Source: Natrialba swarupiae
Lineage (GTDB): Archaea; Halobacteriota; Halobacteria; Halobacteriales; Natrialbaceae
NCBI RefSeq assembly: GCF_008245225.1
Contig: NZ_VTAW01000006.1
Span: 62,001 to 126,000, forward strand
Direction of reading: 5' to 3'
DNA length: 64,000 nucleotides
Numbering within the stretch: the first letter of the stretch is position 1; the number at the start of each line of letters is the position of its first letter. The notes beneath the pieces were generated by a model. It did no database searches. It saw only the letters and a list, made by a program, of their open reading frames with translations, and was not told where the DNA came from. Both the position numbers and the translations under genes were made by a program. This document shows, one piece after another, positions 27,230 through 36,124 of this stretch.

Positions 27230-28426
27230 ATGGGCGATAACCGACCCCGTTCACGCCGGGAGTGGCTCGGCGTCTGTACTGGAACAGCGGGGATTGCGAT
27301 GCTCGCAGGCTGTGCGAGCGACGACGAAACCGACGACGAGAGCGAAACTACCGACGACGGACTGCTCGACCTCGGCGACGACTCGAGCGGGGACTGGCCG
27401 ATGTTCGGCGCCGACCTCCAGAACACCGGGTACCAGCCCGACGACGACGGCCCAGTAGACGACGTGGAAGTTCGATGGCGACTCGAGGGGGGCGATAGTT
27501 TCGTCTCGAGTCCTGCAGTCGTCGACGGAACCGTATACGCCGGATGCCGCGACGGGTACCTGTACGCAGTTGACGCTGAAAGCGGGCAAACCAAGTGGGC
27601 TGTCGAGTTGAATATGCGTGCATCGCCCTCACCAACCGTACTCGACGGGATCGTCTACGCCTCGAGTCACGGCGTCCCCGACAAGATGCACGCGCTCGAG
27701 GCCGGTTCCGGCGAACAGTTGTGGGAAGAGGAACTCGACAACTCGACACACAGCCCGGCTCCGTACGGCAGTGAGATTTACACGTATCACTCAGGGAGGC
27801 TCATCGGTCTCGATCGAGAATCCGGATCGTCATCGGTTCTATTCGAAGGGTATCGTCAAACGCCAGACGCACCTGCTATTAAAGATAATATCTTATTTGG
27901 CGGAGGCAGGCGCTCTATCGTTGCACATGATCTTGACCAAGACGAAATAAGATGGGAATTCGAAAGTGAGGGATATATGTCAATAGGTAGTCCCACTGTC
28001 CTTGATGGAACAGTATATGCCGGTAGTGGTGACACAAATCTATATGCTATCAATGCCGATACTGCTGATGAAGAATGGTCATTCGAAACTGAGAGGCCAA
28101 TTTCGGCTGGACCATCTGTAGCTGATGACACTGTATATTTGGCTGCTCGAGATGGACATGTATATGCAATCGACTCCTCTGCTGGGAAAGAGAAATGGTC
28201 TGTTGACTACGAACTGCAACTCCAGCAAAAGCCAGCCGTAACAGATAGTATGGTATATTTTGTTGATGGTAAAACACTACATGGTCTTGATAGGAATGAT
28301 GGGGATCAGCGATGGTCGTTTACTCCTGACGAGGATGAAACGATCGGAGGCACTGTTACCATTTCGGATGGGGTCGCATATCTCCCTTCCCGAGACAACC
28401 ATCTTTATGCGCTAGAAGATGCCTGA
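27230..28426 (+). CDS. PQQ-type beta-propeller lipoprotein (Tat signal)
   Basis: 398 residues. RSRREWLGVCTGTAG plus the lipobox LAGC (residues ~8-25) is a twin-arginine lipoprotein signal, so the protein is anchored outside the membrane after an acidic linker. From residue ~65 there are about seven repeats of the form V-x-A-x2-G-x-L-Y-A-x-D-x2-G-x2-W, the PQQ-like/WD-type blades; the usual role is a protein-binding or quinone-binding scaffold. The first ~630 bases have normal high GC, but from about 27870 to the stop codon use is AT-rich (ata, aat, gat, tta), which suggests a recombined 3' half. Confidence 0.88.
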   Translation: MGDNRPRSRREWLGVCTGTAGIAMLAGCASDDETDDESETTDDGLLDLGDDSSGDWPMFGADLQNTGYQPDDDGPVDDVEVRWRLEGGDSFVSSPAVVDGTVYAGCRDGYLYAVDAESGQTKWAVELNMRASPSPTVLDGIVYASSHGVPDKMHALEAGSGEQLWEEELDNSTHSPAPYGSEIYTYHSGRLIGLDRESGSSSVLFEGYRQTPDAPAIKDNILFGGGRRSIVAHDLDQDEIRWEFESEGYMSIGSPTVLDGTVYAGSGDTNLYAINADTADEEWSFETERPISAGPSVADDTVYLAARDGHVYAIDSSAGKEKWSVDYELQLQQKPAVTDSMVYFVDGKTLHGLDRNDGDQRWSFTPDEDETIGGTVTISDGVAYLPSRDNHLYALEDA

Positions 28427-28451
28427 AGCCCATCGAAACTAATCTCTACAA

Positions 28452-31400
28452 TCAACTTGAGGTGCCCGCCTCTGGCCATCCCTCCGACTCCTCGGCCCAA
28501 TCGCCAGTCCGATCACCAACGCCGAGACGCTGTGGCGGTACCAGAACGATGACGACTGATCGCGATTCGAACGATATCGATCGTGTCGATCCAACGGGCT
28601 CGCCTTCGAATACGACGGATCCGTCTTCGCGAACGTAATTTTCACCCTGTATATTCGACGGCGTTCCCGTGTTCGACTCGAGTTCGAACCTGGCGTACTC
28701 GCCTCTGACTTTCACGTCCCAGACGTTCGTCGTCGCGACCCACCCGCTTGGCAACGGAACGATCGGCAATCCAGCCGGGACACGGTTCGGTGAGAGGTTG
28801 AACTCCCCGTCCTCGTCCATGATTCCGGTCTCGTTGTTTCGCAACCAGTCGTGCTCGAGGTCGTGTTCGTCTATCGTCTCGTTCATCCGCTGGGCGACGA
28901 TCTCCTCCGTTCGTTCCTCGAGTTCGTCACGTACGCTTTCATTTAAATAATCCACGTTAAATGAATCGAAGTCATCGACCACAGTTTGATTAACTGCTTC
29001 AGTCAATGCGTAGCTGACACTCGCTCCCGCGTGCTGTTTGAATATTTCGTCACTTTCGTACGGATTTTTGCCGTGATTGTCGACATCAATTTCTTCACGA
29101 ACGTGCTGTTCGACGTGACCGACGCCTTCGCCGCCACCGAGCATTGCAGCCTGCTGGCCGGGTGTTCCATCTCCGATATCGTCGATACCTTCGCCGACGA
29201 GTTCTTCGATCCTAGCGTTATCCAGATTAAGGCCATTCTCCAGCCCATCTAATTCTTCGACTGTCCTCGTGTCCAGTTGCTCAATTTCGCTGTTTACTGC
29301 CTTCTCTAAATCATCATAGACTGCTTCATCATCGATCAGCTTCTCGTCTTCTTCCTCGAGTAGTACGTCCGCCAATCTCGCGGCCTCGAGAAGCTCGCCC
29401 GCCATTCGCAGCGTCAGAACATCATCTGTGCTGGAATCGAGCAACCAGCCGAGCACCCGATCGAGCACACCGATATTGACTTCGTTGTACGGAATCGCGA
29501 ACCAGTTGTTGTTTCGCGCCGCCATCGGCGTATGGGTCGCGTTTCCGGTCGCCGGCACCTCCTCGGCTTCGACCTGCTCGAGCGAGAGATACGTCGGCGA
29601 ACCGGTCGGCGTATACTCTATCTCGTCGCTGTAGGGCGAGTCGATCGTCGCTGGCTCGTACTCGGCTTCGCCGCCGGCGACGCCGCGGGAGAACTCGGTG
29701 AGACCCTCGAGGACGTCGTCTCCGGCGTCGAGTTCGTCGCCGAGTCTGTCGTCGAGTTCGTTCTGTACCTGTTGGTTGGCCTCGCTGGTCGTCTCGATCT
29801 GGCCTTTGACGTTGTCGATGTAGTTCTGGCGGGCCTCGACGCGGGCTTTGTCCGCCGCGGTTGGGTATCGATCGGGGACACGGTGGTAGACGAGCTGTTC
29901 GTCCACCTCGTCGTTTAACTCGCCGAACGGATCGCCCGTCAGGAGCTCACCGTTTTCGAAGGTGACGGTATCTGCGTCCTTGCGAAGCTGTGTACGAATG
30001 TAGTAGATATCGAGTGCAATGGCCACCGCGATCAGCTCGTTCGGCGGATCCGTCTCGAGGATCTCCTCGTCTCCGTCTTCGACCTCGAGACGAGTGCGAA
30101 GCGCTTCCTCGCTTCGAATCTGGTCGGCTTCGACGACCTGGCGCTCGAGTTGTGCCTCGACGTTGCCGCTTCGATTGACGCTCAGCAGTCGTTCGGTGCT
30201 CTCGTTCGGGAACGCCGCGTAGTTGTCGAGGGTGACGTTTTCGGCGAGGTCGGTCTGCCACCCGCCGTCGTCCTCGAAGAACTCCTCGGGTAAGCTGTTG
30301 GGCCACTCCTCATCGACGGTTTCGTTGTAGCCGCCGTCGATTCCGCGGTAGTCGATCGCATCCCTCTCGGCGTGGTGGGCGAGTACTTCTATCTCGGTTT
30401 CGTACACCGACGTCGACCGGCGCGTTGCACTGGTGGTCGGTCCTGCGTTCTCCGGGCCGTCGTAGCTCCACGTGAGTTCGCGTACGTGATCCTGTCGAAC
30501 GGTGACGATGGCAGTCGCGTACGTCGTCTCTTCTTCCGCGGTGTCGGGATCACCCTCCTCGAACGTGACCGTCACGTTCGCATCCGTCGAGAGGTCGTTG
30601 TTCGATTTCGTCCAGTTGCTCGAGTCGGTGAGACTGTCCGGTTTGCTACTACTCGGGAGGTTGCGTCTGTCTGTCGCGGTCTCGAGATCGGCTCGCGTCT
30701 CGACGCTGTGGACGTCGTCGATCGCGTCGTGGACGCCCATCTCGACGAGCGTCTGTGCGTACGCGAGGTCGGCGAACAGGTTGACGTCGATCGTCTGCTC
30801 GGAGTCGACTCTCGTCTGCTCGCCAGCGGCGTTTGCCGTCGATTCCATCACGTCCCTCGAGTCGATCGGATCGTCCAGATTCGCGTTCTGGTCGCCGTAG
30901 AGATACTCCAGGCCGGCACAGAAGTCCTCGGCGTCCGCGACTGCGGGTTCGTCACCGGTGTGTCCCTCGTAGAGTTCTTCGGCGTCCTGTGCGGCGAGAC
31001 AGCCCCAGGCGTTTCGCATCACCGCCTCTCGATTCGGATCGGTGGTGCCGAACGTCGACTCCTGGATGTCGAACGTGGCGTCGTTTGCCATCAACTCGAC
31101 GTGGCGATTCGCCATCACTTCCGAAATCGGCGCACCGCCCCACTGGGCGAGGCCACGTGCCCAGGTGAGTGGGTAGAGTCGTGCCGCGATGTGTTGTCCG
31201 AAGCCGTTGAGGCTGGTCGGATCGCCGAGTCCGCCCTCGACGACGCCCATGTTCAGCTGGTGTTCGTACTCGCGGGTTTTCTGGTGGAGGACGAAGACGT
31301 TCGTTCCGACCACGACGGAGACGTCTTCGACCCGATGTGCGACTCGCTGTCCGTCGCGTTCGACCGTTATTTCGACGCCCTCGATCGTCACCTCGAGCTG

Positions 31401-31985
31401 TCCGGGCTCTAAGTCGTTGCCCGAATCGATTCCTGGATCGAGTTTCACCCGATCGATCGCGTCTACGGCCGAACTCCGGTTGTCCTCGAGCGGCGGAACC
31501 GAGACGTTCGTCGTGGTGTCACCTCGAAACTCGCCGTCGAGATGGTCGAGGTCGCGTTCGACTTCGTTGTAGATTCGGAGTTTGAGATACCGCTCGAACG
31601 CGTGATCGGGATCGACGTCGGATCGGCCATCCTGGTACTCGCCTGGCATCTCGTCGATCCATTCCGGCGGATTGTGGGAGTCTGTCGCTGCAATCGCCTG
31701 ACCCCACGAGTGACTCTCGTTCGGGTGCATCAACGGCCCCTGGGCCGACTGCTCGGCGGCGTTGGCGGCGGCGTTTCGGACGACGGTCTGGGCCGTCGCC
31801 GAACTGCGATCCATCGCCAGCGAGGCGTCGACGGTCGGTTCCGGTGAGACACGGGACTGGAGGACTGCAACGGACATGACGCTGGTAACCAGCAACAACA
31901 CGCCGATGATAGCGAATGGAATACGCGCACGTTCGTCGAGCGTGATCGACACCGTCGACGGCCTGGATTCGCTCGTCCGTTTCAT
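28452..31985 (-). CDS. Very large envelope protein of the pilus-like locus
   Basis: 1177 residues from ATG 31985, which overlaps the stop of the previous gene (ATGA). One membrane segment at residues ~20-45 (IPFAIIGVLLLVTSVMSVAVLQ) follows a basic lead, so the rest should be outside the cell. The body is acidic, with long helical stretches (for example around LLEEEDEKLIDDEAVYDDLEK) and a C-terminal part with LPIVPLPSGWVATTNVWDVKVRGEY. I know no enzyme motif; it looks like a haloarchaeal-specific family that travels with TadA/TadC-like genes. Codons between ~28930 and 29340 are AT-richer than the rest. Inference: surface part or scaffold of the appendage. Confidence 0.75.
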   Translation of the reverse strand: MKRTSESRPSTVSITLDERARIPFAIIGVLLLVTSVMSVAVLQSRVSPEPTVDASLAMDRSSATAQTVVRNAAANAAEQSAQGPLMHPNESHSWGQAIAATDSHNPPEWIDEMPGEYQDGRSDVDPDHAFERYLKLRIYNEVERDLDHLDGEFRGDTTTNVSVPPLEDNRSSAVDAIDRVKLDPGIDSGNDLEPGQLEVTIEGVEITVERDGQRVAHRVEDVSVVVGTNVFVLHQKTREYEHQLNMGVVEGGLGDPTSLNGFGQHIAARLYPLTWARGLAQWGGAPISEVMANRHVELMANDATFDIQESTFGTTDPNREAVMRNAWGCLAAQDAEELYEGHTGDEPAVADAEDFCAGLEYLYGDQNANLDDPIDSRDVMESTANAAGEQTRVDSEQTIDVNLFADLAYAQTLVEMGVHDAIDDVHSVETRADLETATDRRNLPSSSKPDSLTDSSNWTKSNNDLSTDANVTVTFEEGDPDTAEEETTYATAIVTVRQDHVRELTWSYDGPENAGPTTSATRRSTSVYETEIEVLAHHAERDAIDYRGIDGGYNETVDEEWPNSLPEEFFEDDGGWQTDLAENVTLDNYAAFPNESTERLLSVNRSGNVEAQLERQVVEADQIRSEEALRTRLEVEDGDEEILETDPPNELIAVAIALDIYYIRTQLRKDADTVTFENGELLTGDPFGELNDEVDEQLVYHRVPDRYPTAADKARVEARQNYIDNVKGQIETTSEANQQVQNELDDRLGDELDAGDDVLEGLTEFSRGVAGGEAEYEPATIDSPYSDEIEYTPTGSPTYLSLEQVEAEEVPATGNATHTPMAARNNNWFAIPYNEVNIGVLDRVLGWLLDSSTDDVLTLRMAGELLEAARLADVLLEEEDEKLIDDEAVYDDLEKAVNSEIEQLDTRTVEELDGLENGLNLDNARIEELVGEGIDDIGDGTPGQQAAMLGGGEGVGHVEQHVREEIDVDNHGKNPYESDEIFKQHAGASVSYALTEAVNQTVVDDFDSFNVDYLNESVRDELEERTEEIVAQRMNETIDEHDLEHDWLRNNETGIMDEDGEFNLSPNRVPAGLPIVPLPSGWVATTNVWDVKVRGEYARFELESNTGTPSNIQGENYVREDGSVVFEGEPVGSTRSISFESRSVVIVLVPPQRLGVGDRTGDWAEESEGWPEAGTSS

Positions 31986-32992
31986 TCGTCCCACACCCGC
32001 ACGGTGATCGTCACTTCGTCGGTTGCGACGCTCGGTGCGACGAGGTCGTCGACCTCGTCCGTCACCGCCTCCTCGTCTTCGGGATACGTCGCGTCGAGTT
32101 CGGCTTCGATCTCGTCGATATCGTCGCCGTACGTCCGCTCGAGATCGTTCGCGATCGTTTCCGTAAGGTTCTCCGCCAGTCGTTCGTTGGCGGCGGAGAC
32201 GTTGACGTCAGTCCGGCTGAGGGTTCCGTTCTCGGGGTCGTACTCGACGTCGAGTGCGTCGCCGGCTCGGTGGTACTCGTACAGCGCGAGATCGCGATCG
32301 AGGTCGTTCCCCTGGAGTGCGATCGTCGTCGATTCGTTCGGGAACAACCCGGAGACGATAGCGTCGGCGATCGGCTCTGCAGTTTCGTCGAAACTTCGGT
32401 TTTCCGCGTCGTAGGTTCCCTCGAGTTCGTCCTCGCGAACCGGCGGAAGGTCGCTCGCGACGGTGAACGTCGCGGTGCTGACGTCGGCGTCCCCTGGTGG
32501 ACGGTCGCCGGCGACGGTCTCCCCACGGGTCGACGCATCCTCGTAGGGTTCCCAGGTCGCGAGGACGTGAACGTCGTCGTTCGCGCCAATCAACTCGCTT
32601 CCGAGGTTGGCGTCGACCGCCTCGCGAAACTCCCCACCGGCGTGGGAGAGGCGCTCTCCGTCGAGGTGGAGGTTCGCGATGGCCGCCGCGGCGAGCAACT
32701 GGGCCAGCGGTCCGTGTCTCGCTCGTTCGTATCGATCGGCCTCGTACTCCGCGCCGTCGAAGACGCCGGTGTCGTCGTGGCGTTCGACCGACTGGATCGA
32801 GTATTCGACCGTCGTCGTCGACGTCGCGATCGTCTGTGCCGTTTCGTCGGCGATCTGTGGATCGTGACGATCGACGTCTTCGGCGAGAAAGACCGCGATG
32901 ATCCCGATCGAGGCGGTAATACAGAGCAGACAGAGCGAGACGTCGACGACCGTGCTGACCGCACGATCGCTCCGGCGAGCGTCGGTGGACAT
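31982..32992 (-). CDS. Pilus-locus membrane-anchored protein, pilin-like N-terminus
   Basis: 336 residues from ATG 32992, which shares one base with the stop of the preceding gene (TGATG); a GTG at 33001 is less likely. RAVSTVVDVSLCLLCITASIGII at residues ~10-32 resembles the processed N-terminus of archaeal pilins (charged residue, then a hydrophobic helix). The rest is acidic and carries threonine-rich strands, expected outside the cell. Placed third of four overlapping genes, hence co-translated. It may be a minor pilin. No cleavage-site motif as strict as in major pilins is visible. Confidence 0.72.
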   Translation of the reverse strand: MSTDARRSDRAVSTVVDVSLCLLCITASIGIIAVFLAEDVDRHDPQIADETAQTIATSTTTVEYSIQSVERHDDTGVFDGAEYEADRYERARHGPLAQLLAAAAIANLHLDGERLSHAGGEFREAVDANLGSELIGANDDVHVLATWEPYEDASTRGETVAGDRPPGDADVSTATFTVASDLPPVREDELEGTYDAENRSFDETAEPIADAIVSGLFPNESTTIALQGNDLDRDLALYEYHRAGDALDVEYDPENGTLSRTDVNVSAANERLAENLTETIANDLERTYGDDIDEIEAELDATYPEDEEAVTDEVDDLVAPSVATDEVTITVRVWDE

Positions 32993-33462
32993 CAGCGCCA
33001 CACCTCCACGTGAAGCGTTCCACCGCGGACGTCGCCAGCCGGATCACGCTCGAGGTGGACGCCGACCGATCGACGTGCAGTCCCGGTCGTTTCCGGTCGG
33101 TCGACGTCAGTTTGTCCGTACCGGATGGTGCCGTCTTCCCGGACGACAGCGCTATCGACGGTGATGTTCCGCCCCGCATCGGTGACGGCCGTCACTTCGA
33201 TGAGGACCGTGTAGCCGTCCGGGAGTTCCACTCCCTCGTGGAGATCGTTTCGATCGGTCGTCTCGTGGTAGACGCCGTCGGAGCCGACGCCGTTCCAGAC
33301 CTGTTCGAGGGTTGCGTCGGCCGGGTCTCGCGCGGTCGTTCCCGGATAGAGGGTGGCAAGGACGCCGGTGTAGAGGACGACGCCCGCACAGACGAGCCCG
33401 ATCGCCACCAGGGCGGCGAGCGGTTCCGTCTGCCCGCTATTCCGCGACGACGAGCGTAACAC
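32992..33462 (-). CDS. Pilus-locus small protein, pseudopilin-like
   Basis: 156 residues from a GTG at 33462, inside the last codons of the upstream gene; the frame is open further upstream but that part is an Arg/Ser-rich shadow of the neighbour. After VLRSSSRNSGQTEPLAAL comes one membrane helix (VAIGLVCAGVVLYTGVLATL), then a compact beta-rich domain of about 110 residues. The QTEPLAAL lead before a hydrophobic helix is like a prepilin peptidase site region. It overlaps genes on both sides, so is certainly in the operon. Function inferred only from place and topology. Confidence 0.7.
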   Translation of the reverse strand: MLRSSSRNSGQTEPLAALVAIGLVCAGVVLYTGVLATLYPGTTARDPADATLEQVWNGVGSDGVYHETTDRNDLHEGVELPDGYTVLIEVTAVTDAGRNITVDSAVVREDGTIRYGQTDVDRPETTGTARRSVGVHLERDPAGDVRGGTLHVEVWR

Positions 33463-34354
33463 GGTACTCCCCCGCCGATTCGTCGACGGTGATTTGGGTC
33501 GTTTCGTTGGCGATCTGGTCGGCATCCTCCGGATCGGTTCCCTCACAGAGGACGACTTCCTCCCCGAATTCGGAGACGTCTCCCGCCTCACACGTACCGT
33601 CGTCGACGTCGACGGTCAGATCCAGCGGCTCTGAGACCGAGCTGGTGTTCTCGAGACTGAACATCGTCGAGTCGGCCCCGTCACGGAACCACGTCGATTC
33701 ACGTCGTTGGACGTCTTCTTCTTCGCCGTAGCCTTGCCCTACTACAGAGATGTCGGCCCGCTCGCTCCCGTCGCCGTCGTACTCGAATCGAATATCGGTC
33801 GCGAAACCCGTATTCGGTTCTCCGAGGCCGTCGACCACTTCCGCGGTGATCCGCGGCCTCGCGGTCACGTCGTCGGGCTGGACGGTCACCGTTCGAACGA
33901 CGACCCGGTCGCCGGCCGGATACCACTCGTCGTCGGTCGTTTCGTGGGATTCGTTGATCCGTCCGAGAAACTCGGCGGTCGCGTCGATGTCGTCTCGCTC
34001 GAGTTCGGCTTCGAACTCGTCGCCGAAGGAGTCCCCGTAGGTGACGTTCTCGAGGCGTTCGTCGCCCGTCACCAGCACGACGTTCCCGTACGCGAGACTC
34101 GAGTGTGCCCGTCCGTGTTCGTTTCGTAACTCGAGGGTAGTCCCCTCCTGGAGACGCAACTCGTCCGCGTCGTGTTCGTGGACGGTACTGGCACTGTAGG
34201 GACTTCCCGCGATTCTGTCGATCGAGTTTCCGACGCCATTTGCGTCGGGTGGCGGCCCCGTCGGGAGTCCGAGGACGACGCCGGCGATAACGACGCTCGC
34301 CGCCGAGACGCCGAACCAGACGTACCACGCGTCGACGGGTGCTTCCAGATCCAT
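33437..34354 (-). CDS. Pilus-locus membrane-anchored protein
   Basis: 305 residues from ATG 34354. A membrane segment at residues ~8-32 (WYVWFGVSAASVVIAGVVLGLP) follows a short lead; the remainder is an acidic extracellular domain rich in Asp, Glu and Thr, with RPRITAEVVDGLGEPNTGF in the middle. It has its own TATA box at 34378-34385 and a GGAGG at 34364-34368, so it probably heads a four-gene transcript in addition to read-through from the membrane-protein gene upstream. I recognise no catalytic motif. Confidence 0.72.
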   Translation of the reverse strand: MDLEAPVDAWYVWFGVSAASVVIAGVVLGLPTGPPPDANGVGNSIDRIAGSPYSASTVHEHDADELRLQEGTTLELRNEHGRAHSSLAYGNVVLVTGDERLENVTYGDSFGDEFEAELERDDIDATAEFLGRINESHETTDDEWYPAGDRVVVRTVTVQPDDVTARPRITAEVVDGLGEPNTGFATDIRFEYDGDGSERADISVVGQGYGEEEDVQRRESTWFRDGADSTMFSLENTSSVSEPLDLTVDVDDGTCEAGDVSEFGEEVVLCEGTDPEDADQIANETTQITVDESAGEYRVTLVVAE

Positions 34355-34377
34355 GGCCGGCGTTTCCTCCGTGATCG

Positions 34378-34385
34378 TATTTAAA
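34378..34385 (-). promoter_or_regulatory. TATA box for the four-gene envelope operon
   Basis: The minus strand reads TTTAAATA, 24-31 bases before the ATG at 34354. Almost the same box (TTTAAATA at 38079-38086) precedes the ATPase gene and TTTATATA at 39495-39502 precedes the coiled-coil gene. The locus thus appears to have three parallel promoters. Confidence 0.65.
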
Positions 34386-34417
34386 CGGTAGCCGGCTGGA
34401 CCGATGCCGTCGTCCCC

Positions 34418-36121
34418 TCAGATCAGCCCGACGAGTGTGATCGTCAACACGTACAGAACCACACTCGAGAGGAGTGCACGGCCGACGTGGTATCCGAACA
34501 GTGCGCGGTCGATCCCGTGTTTGAGCGCGATCGAGAGCGGAACGAGAATAAAACACAGGACCACGACGTAGAGGCCGACGACGATCCCCAGTTGTTCGGT
34601 CGGTAACGCCGTCGTATCGGCAAACTCGAGTAAATCGCCGGTCATCATTCCCGCCAGTCCGACCGTCGCTCCCGCCACCAGCGGTCCGAAGTACGCGGCG
34701 GTGCTGTCGAGCGTATCCGTCACCGCCGCCAGTTCGCGTTTAGTCTCGGCCTCGACCTCCTCGAGTTCCTCTAAGTGGTCGGCCATCGCGACGATCGCGC
34801 GACCAGCGGGTCGTCCCTCGCTGGCGGCGATGGCGAGCAGTGCCGCGGTCCCGCGGGCACGATCACTTGGGACGTCCGTGAGCGCACCGTACTCGCCGAG
34901 AAACGACTCTTCGACGCTGACAGCGAGTCGACGCTGGAGGGCGGCCGCGTCTGTAAAGACGGTCCCGGTTTCGCCGGGGATTCGATCGGCAGCCAGGTCG
35001 ATCGCCGACTCGACCGACTCTCCTTCCGACACCTGTCGACCCACGAGATAGAGCGCGTCGGTGAGGTGTTCTTCGACGTCTCGAACGTAGTGTCTGACGT
35101 CGAGGATCGGCCGATAGACGGCGAGCAGGGCGACTCCAATGCCGACTCCCGCAGCCGCGATCGAGGCGAGATACGCCGGGCCGAACCGAGAGATGAGTAC
35201 GTACGTGAGGAGACCGGCGACGATTCCCCATATCCCTCGGAGCCACAGCCGGTCGGGAACCATTGGGTGGTCACGGCTGACTGTGGGCGGTGGAAAGGCG
35301 ACGGGCCGACGGACCAGTAACCGGACGCTCGCGGCGACGAGCACGATCGGCAACACGAGGTTGTAGAGGACGACGAGCATCCAGATGTTGACGGAAAACC
35401 CCGCCATCGGAACCGCCGGGACGAGTGCGACGAGCGCGAGCGGGAGCATGACGCCGAACGCGAACAGCGCCGTCGTTGGGTTACGGATCGCTGACGTGAA
35501 GTCGGCCATCCGATTTCTCGTCCCGTTGAGGATCGCAGTGAGCGATCTGTCGAGTGTCCGTACACGCTCCGCCTCCGGTGCCTCCTGTGCCGTCGCGAGC
35601 AGATGGGCCGATCGTCGAAGCGCTGGGAACTGATCTGACCACTCGTCGGCGAACGTCAACAGACCGGTCCGCGGCGTTCCCATCGATCGATCGACGTGTG
35701 CCGAGAGACTCGCCGACAGCGGCCCGTGGCCGGTCTCTGCTGCGAATCTGACGGCGCTTTCGAGCGACGGTTGGACCTGCATCCGCAGGACTGCCCGACC
35801 GATGAGATTTGGTGTGTCGCCAAGTGCCTCGGTGCGACGGAAGGCGGCGGCGAGGTGGGGTGCGGTGTGGATTCCGTGGACGACGCTCACCGCGAGACAG
35901 ATCACGATGCCGATCACGACCACCTCGGGCAGCGGCGTCAGCACCAGCGGCACCGACAGGATACCGACCGCTACCCCGCCACCGTAGCCGGCCCGAACGA
36001 CGGTCTCCGCCTCGAGTGCGTCGTCGGCAAACGCCAGCGATTCGGCGAGGTCTTCGCTCGGCTCGACGTCCCACGGGTAGACCGACGCGAGCGCCCGAAG
36101 TAAGCCGATCGTCACCCCCAT
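34418..36121 (-). CDS. Type II secretion F-family membrane protein (TadC/ArlJ-like)
   Basis: 567 residues, starting 3 bases after the ATPase stop. Two copies of the GspF domain are visible (VRFAAETGHGPLSASLSAH in the first; AIDLAADRIPGETG with LLAIAASEGRPAGRAIVAMADHL in the second), each followed by membrane helices, about nine in total. This is the double-domain architecture of archaeal pilus/archaellum platform proteins. It forms the membrane base on which the ATPase acts to assemble pilins. Gene order ATPase then platform is the normal one. Confidence 0.92.
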   Translation of the reverse strand: MGVTIGLLRALASVYPWDVEPSEDLAESLAFADDALEAETVVRAGYGGGVAVGILSVPLVLTPLPEVVVIGIVICLAVSVVHGIHTAPHLAAAFRRTEALGDTPNLIGRAVLRMQVQPSLESAVRFAAETGHGPLSASLSAHVDRSMGTPRTGLLTFADEWSDQFPALRRSAHLLATAQEAPEAERVRTLDRSLTAILNGTRNRMADFTSAIRNPTTALFAFGVMLPLALVALVPAVPMAGFSVNIWMLVVLYNLVLPIVLVAASVRLLVRRPVAFPPPTVSRDHPMVPDRLWLRGIWGIVAGLLTYVLISRFGPAYLASIAAAGVGIGVALLAVYRPILDVRHYVRDVEEHLTDALYLVGRQVSEGESVESAIDLAADRIPGETGTVFTDAAALQRRLAVSVEESFLGEYGALTDVPSDRARGTAALLAIAASEGRPAGRAIVAMADHLEELEEVEAETKRELAAVTDTLDSTAAYFGPLVAGATVGLAGMMTGDLLEFADTTALPTEQLGIVVGLYVVVLCFILVPLSIALKHGIDRALFGYHVGRALLSSVVLYVLTITLVGLI

Positions 36122-36124
36122 CGG

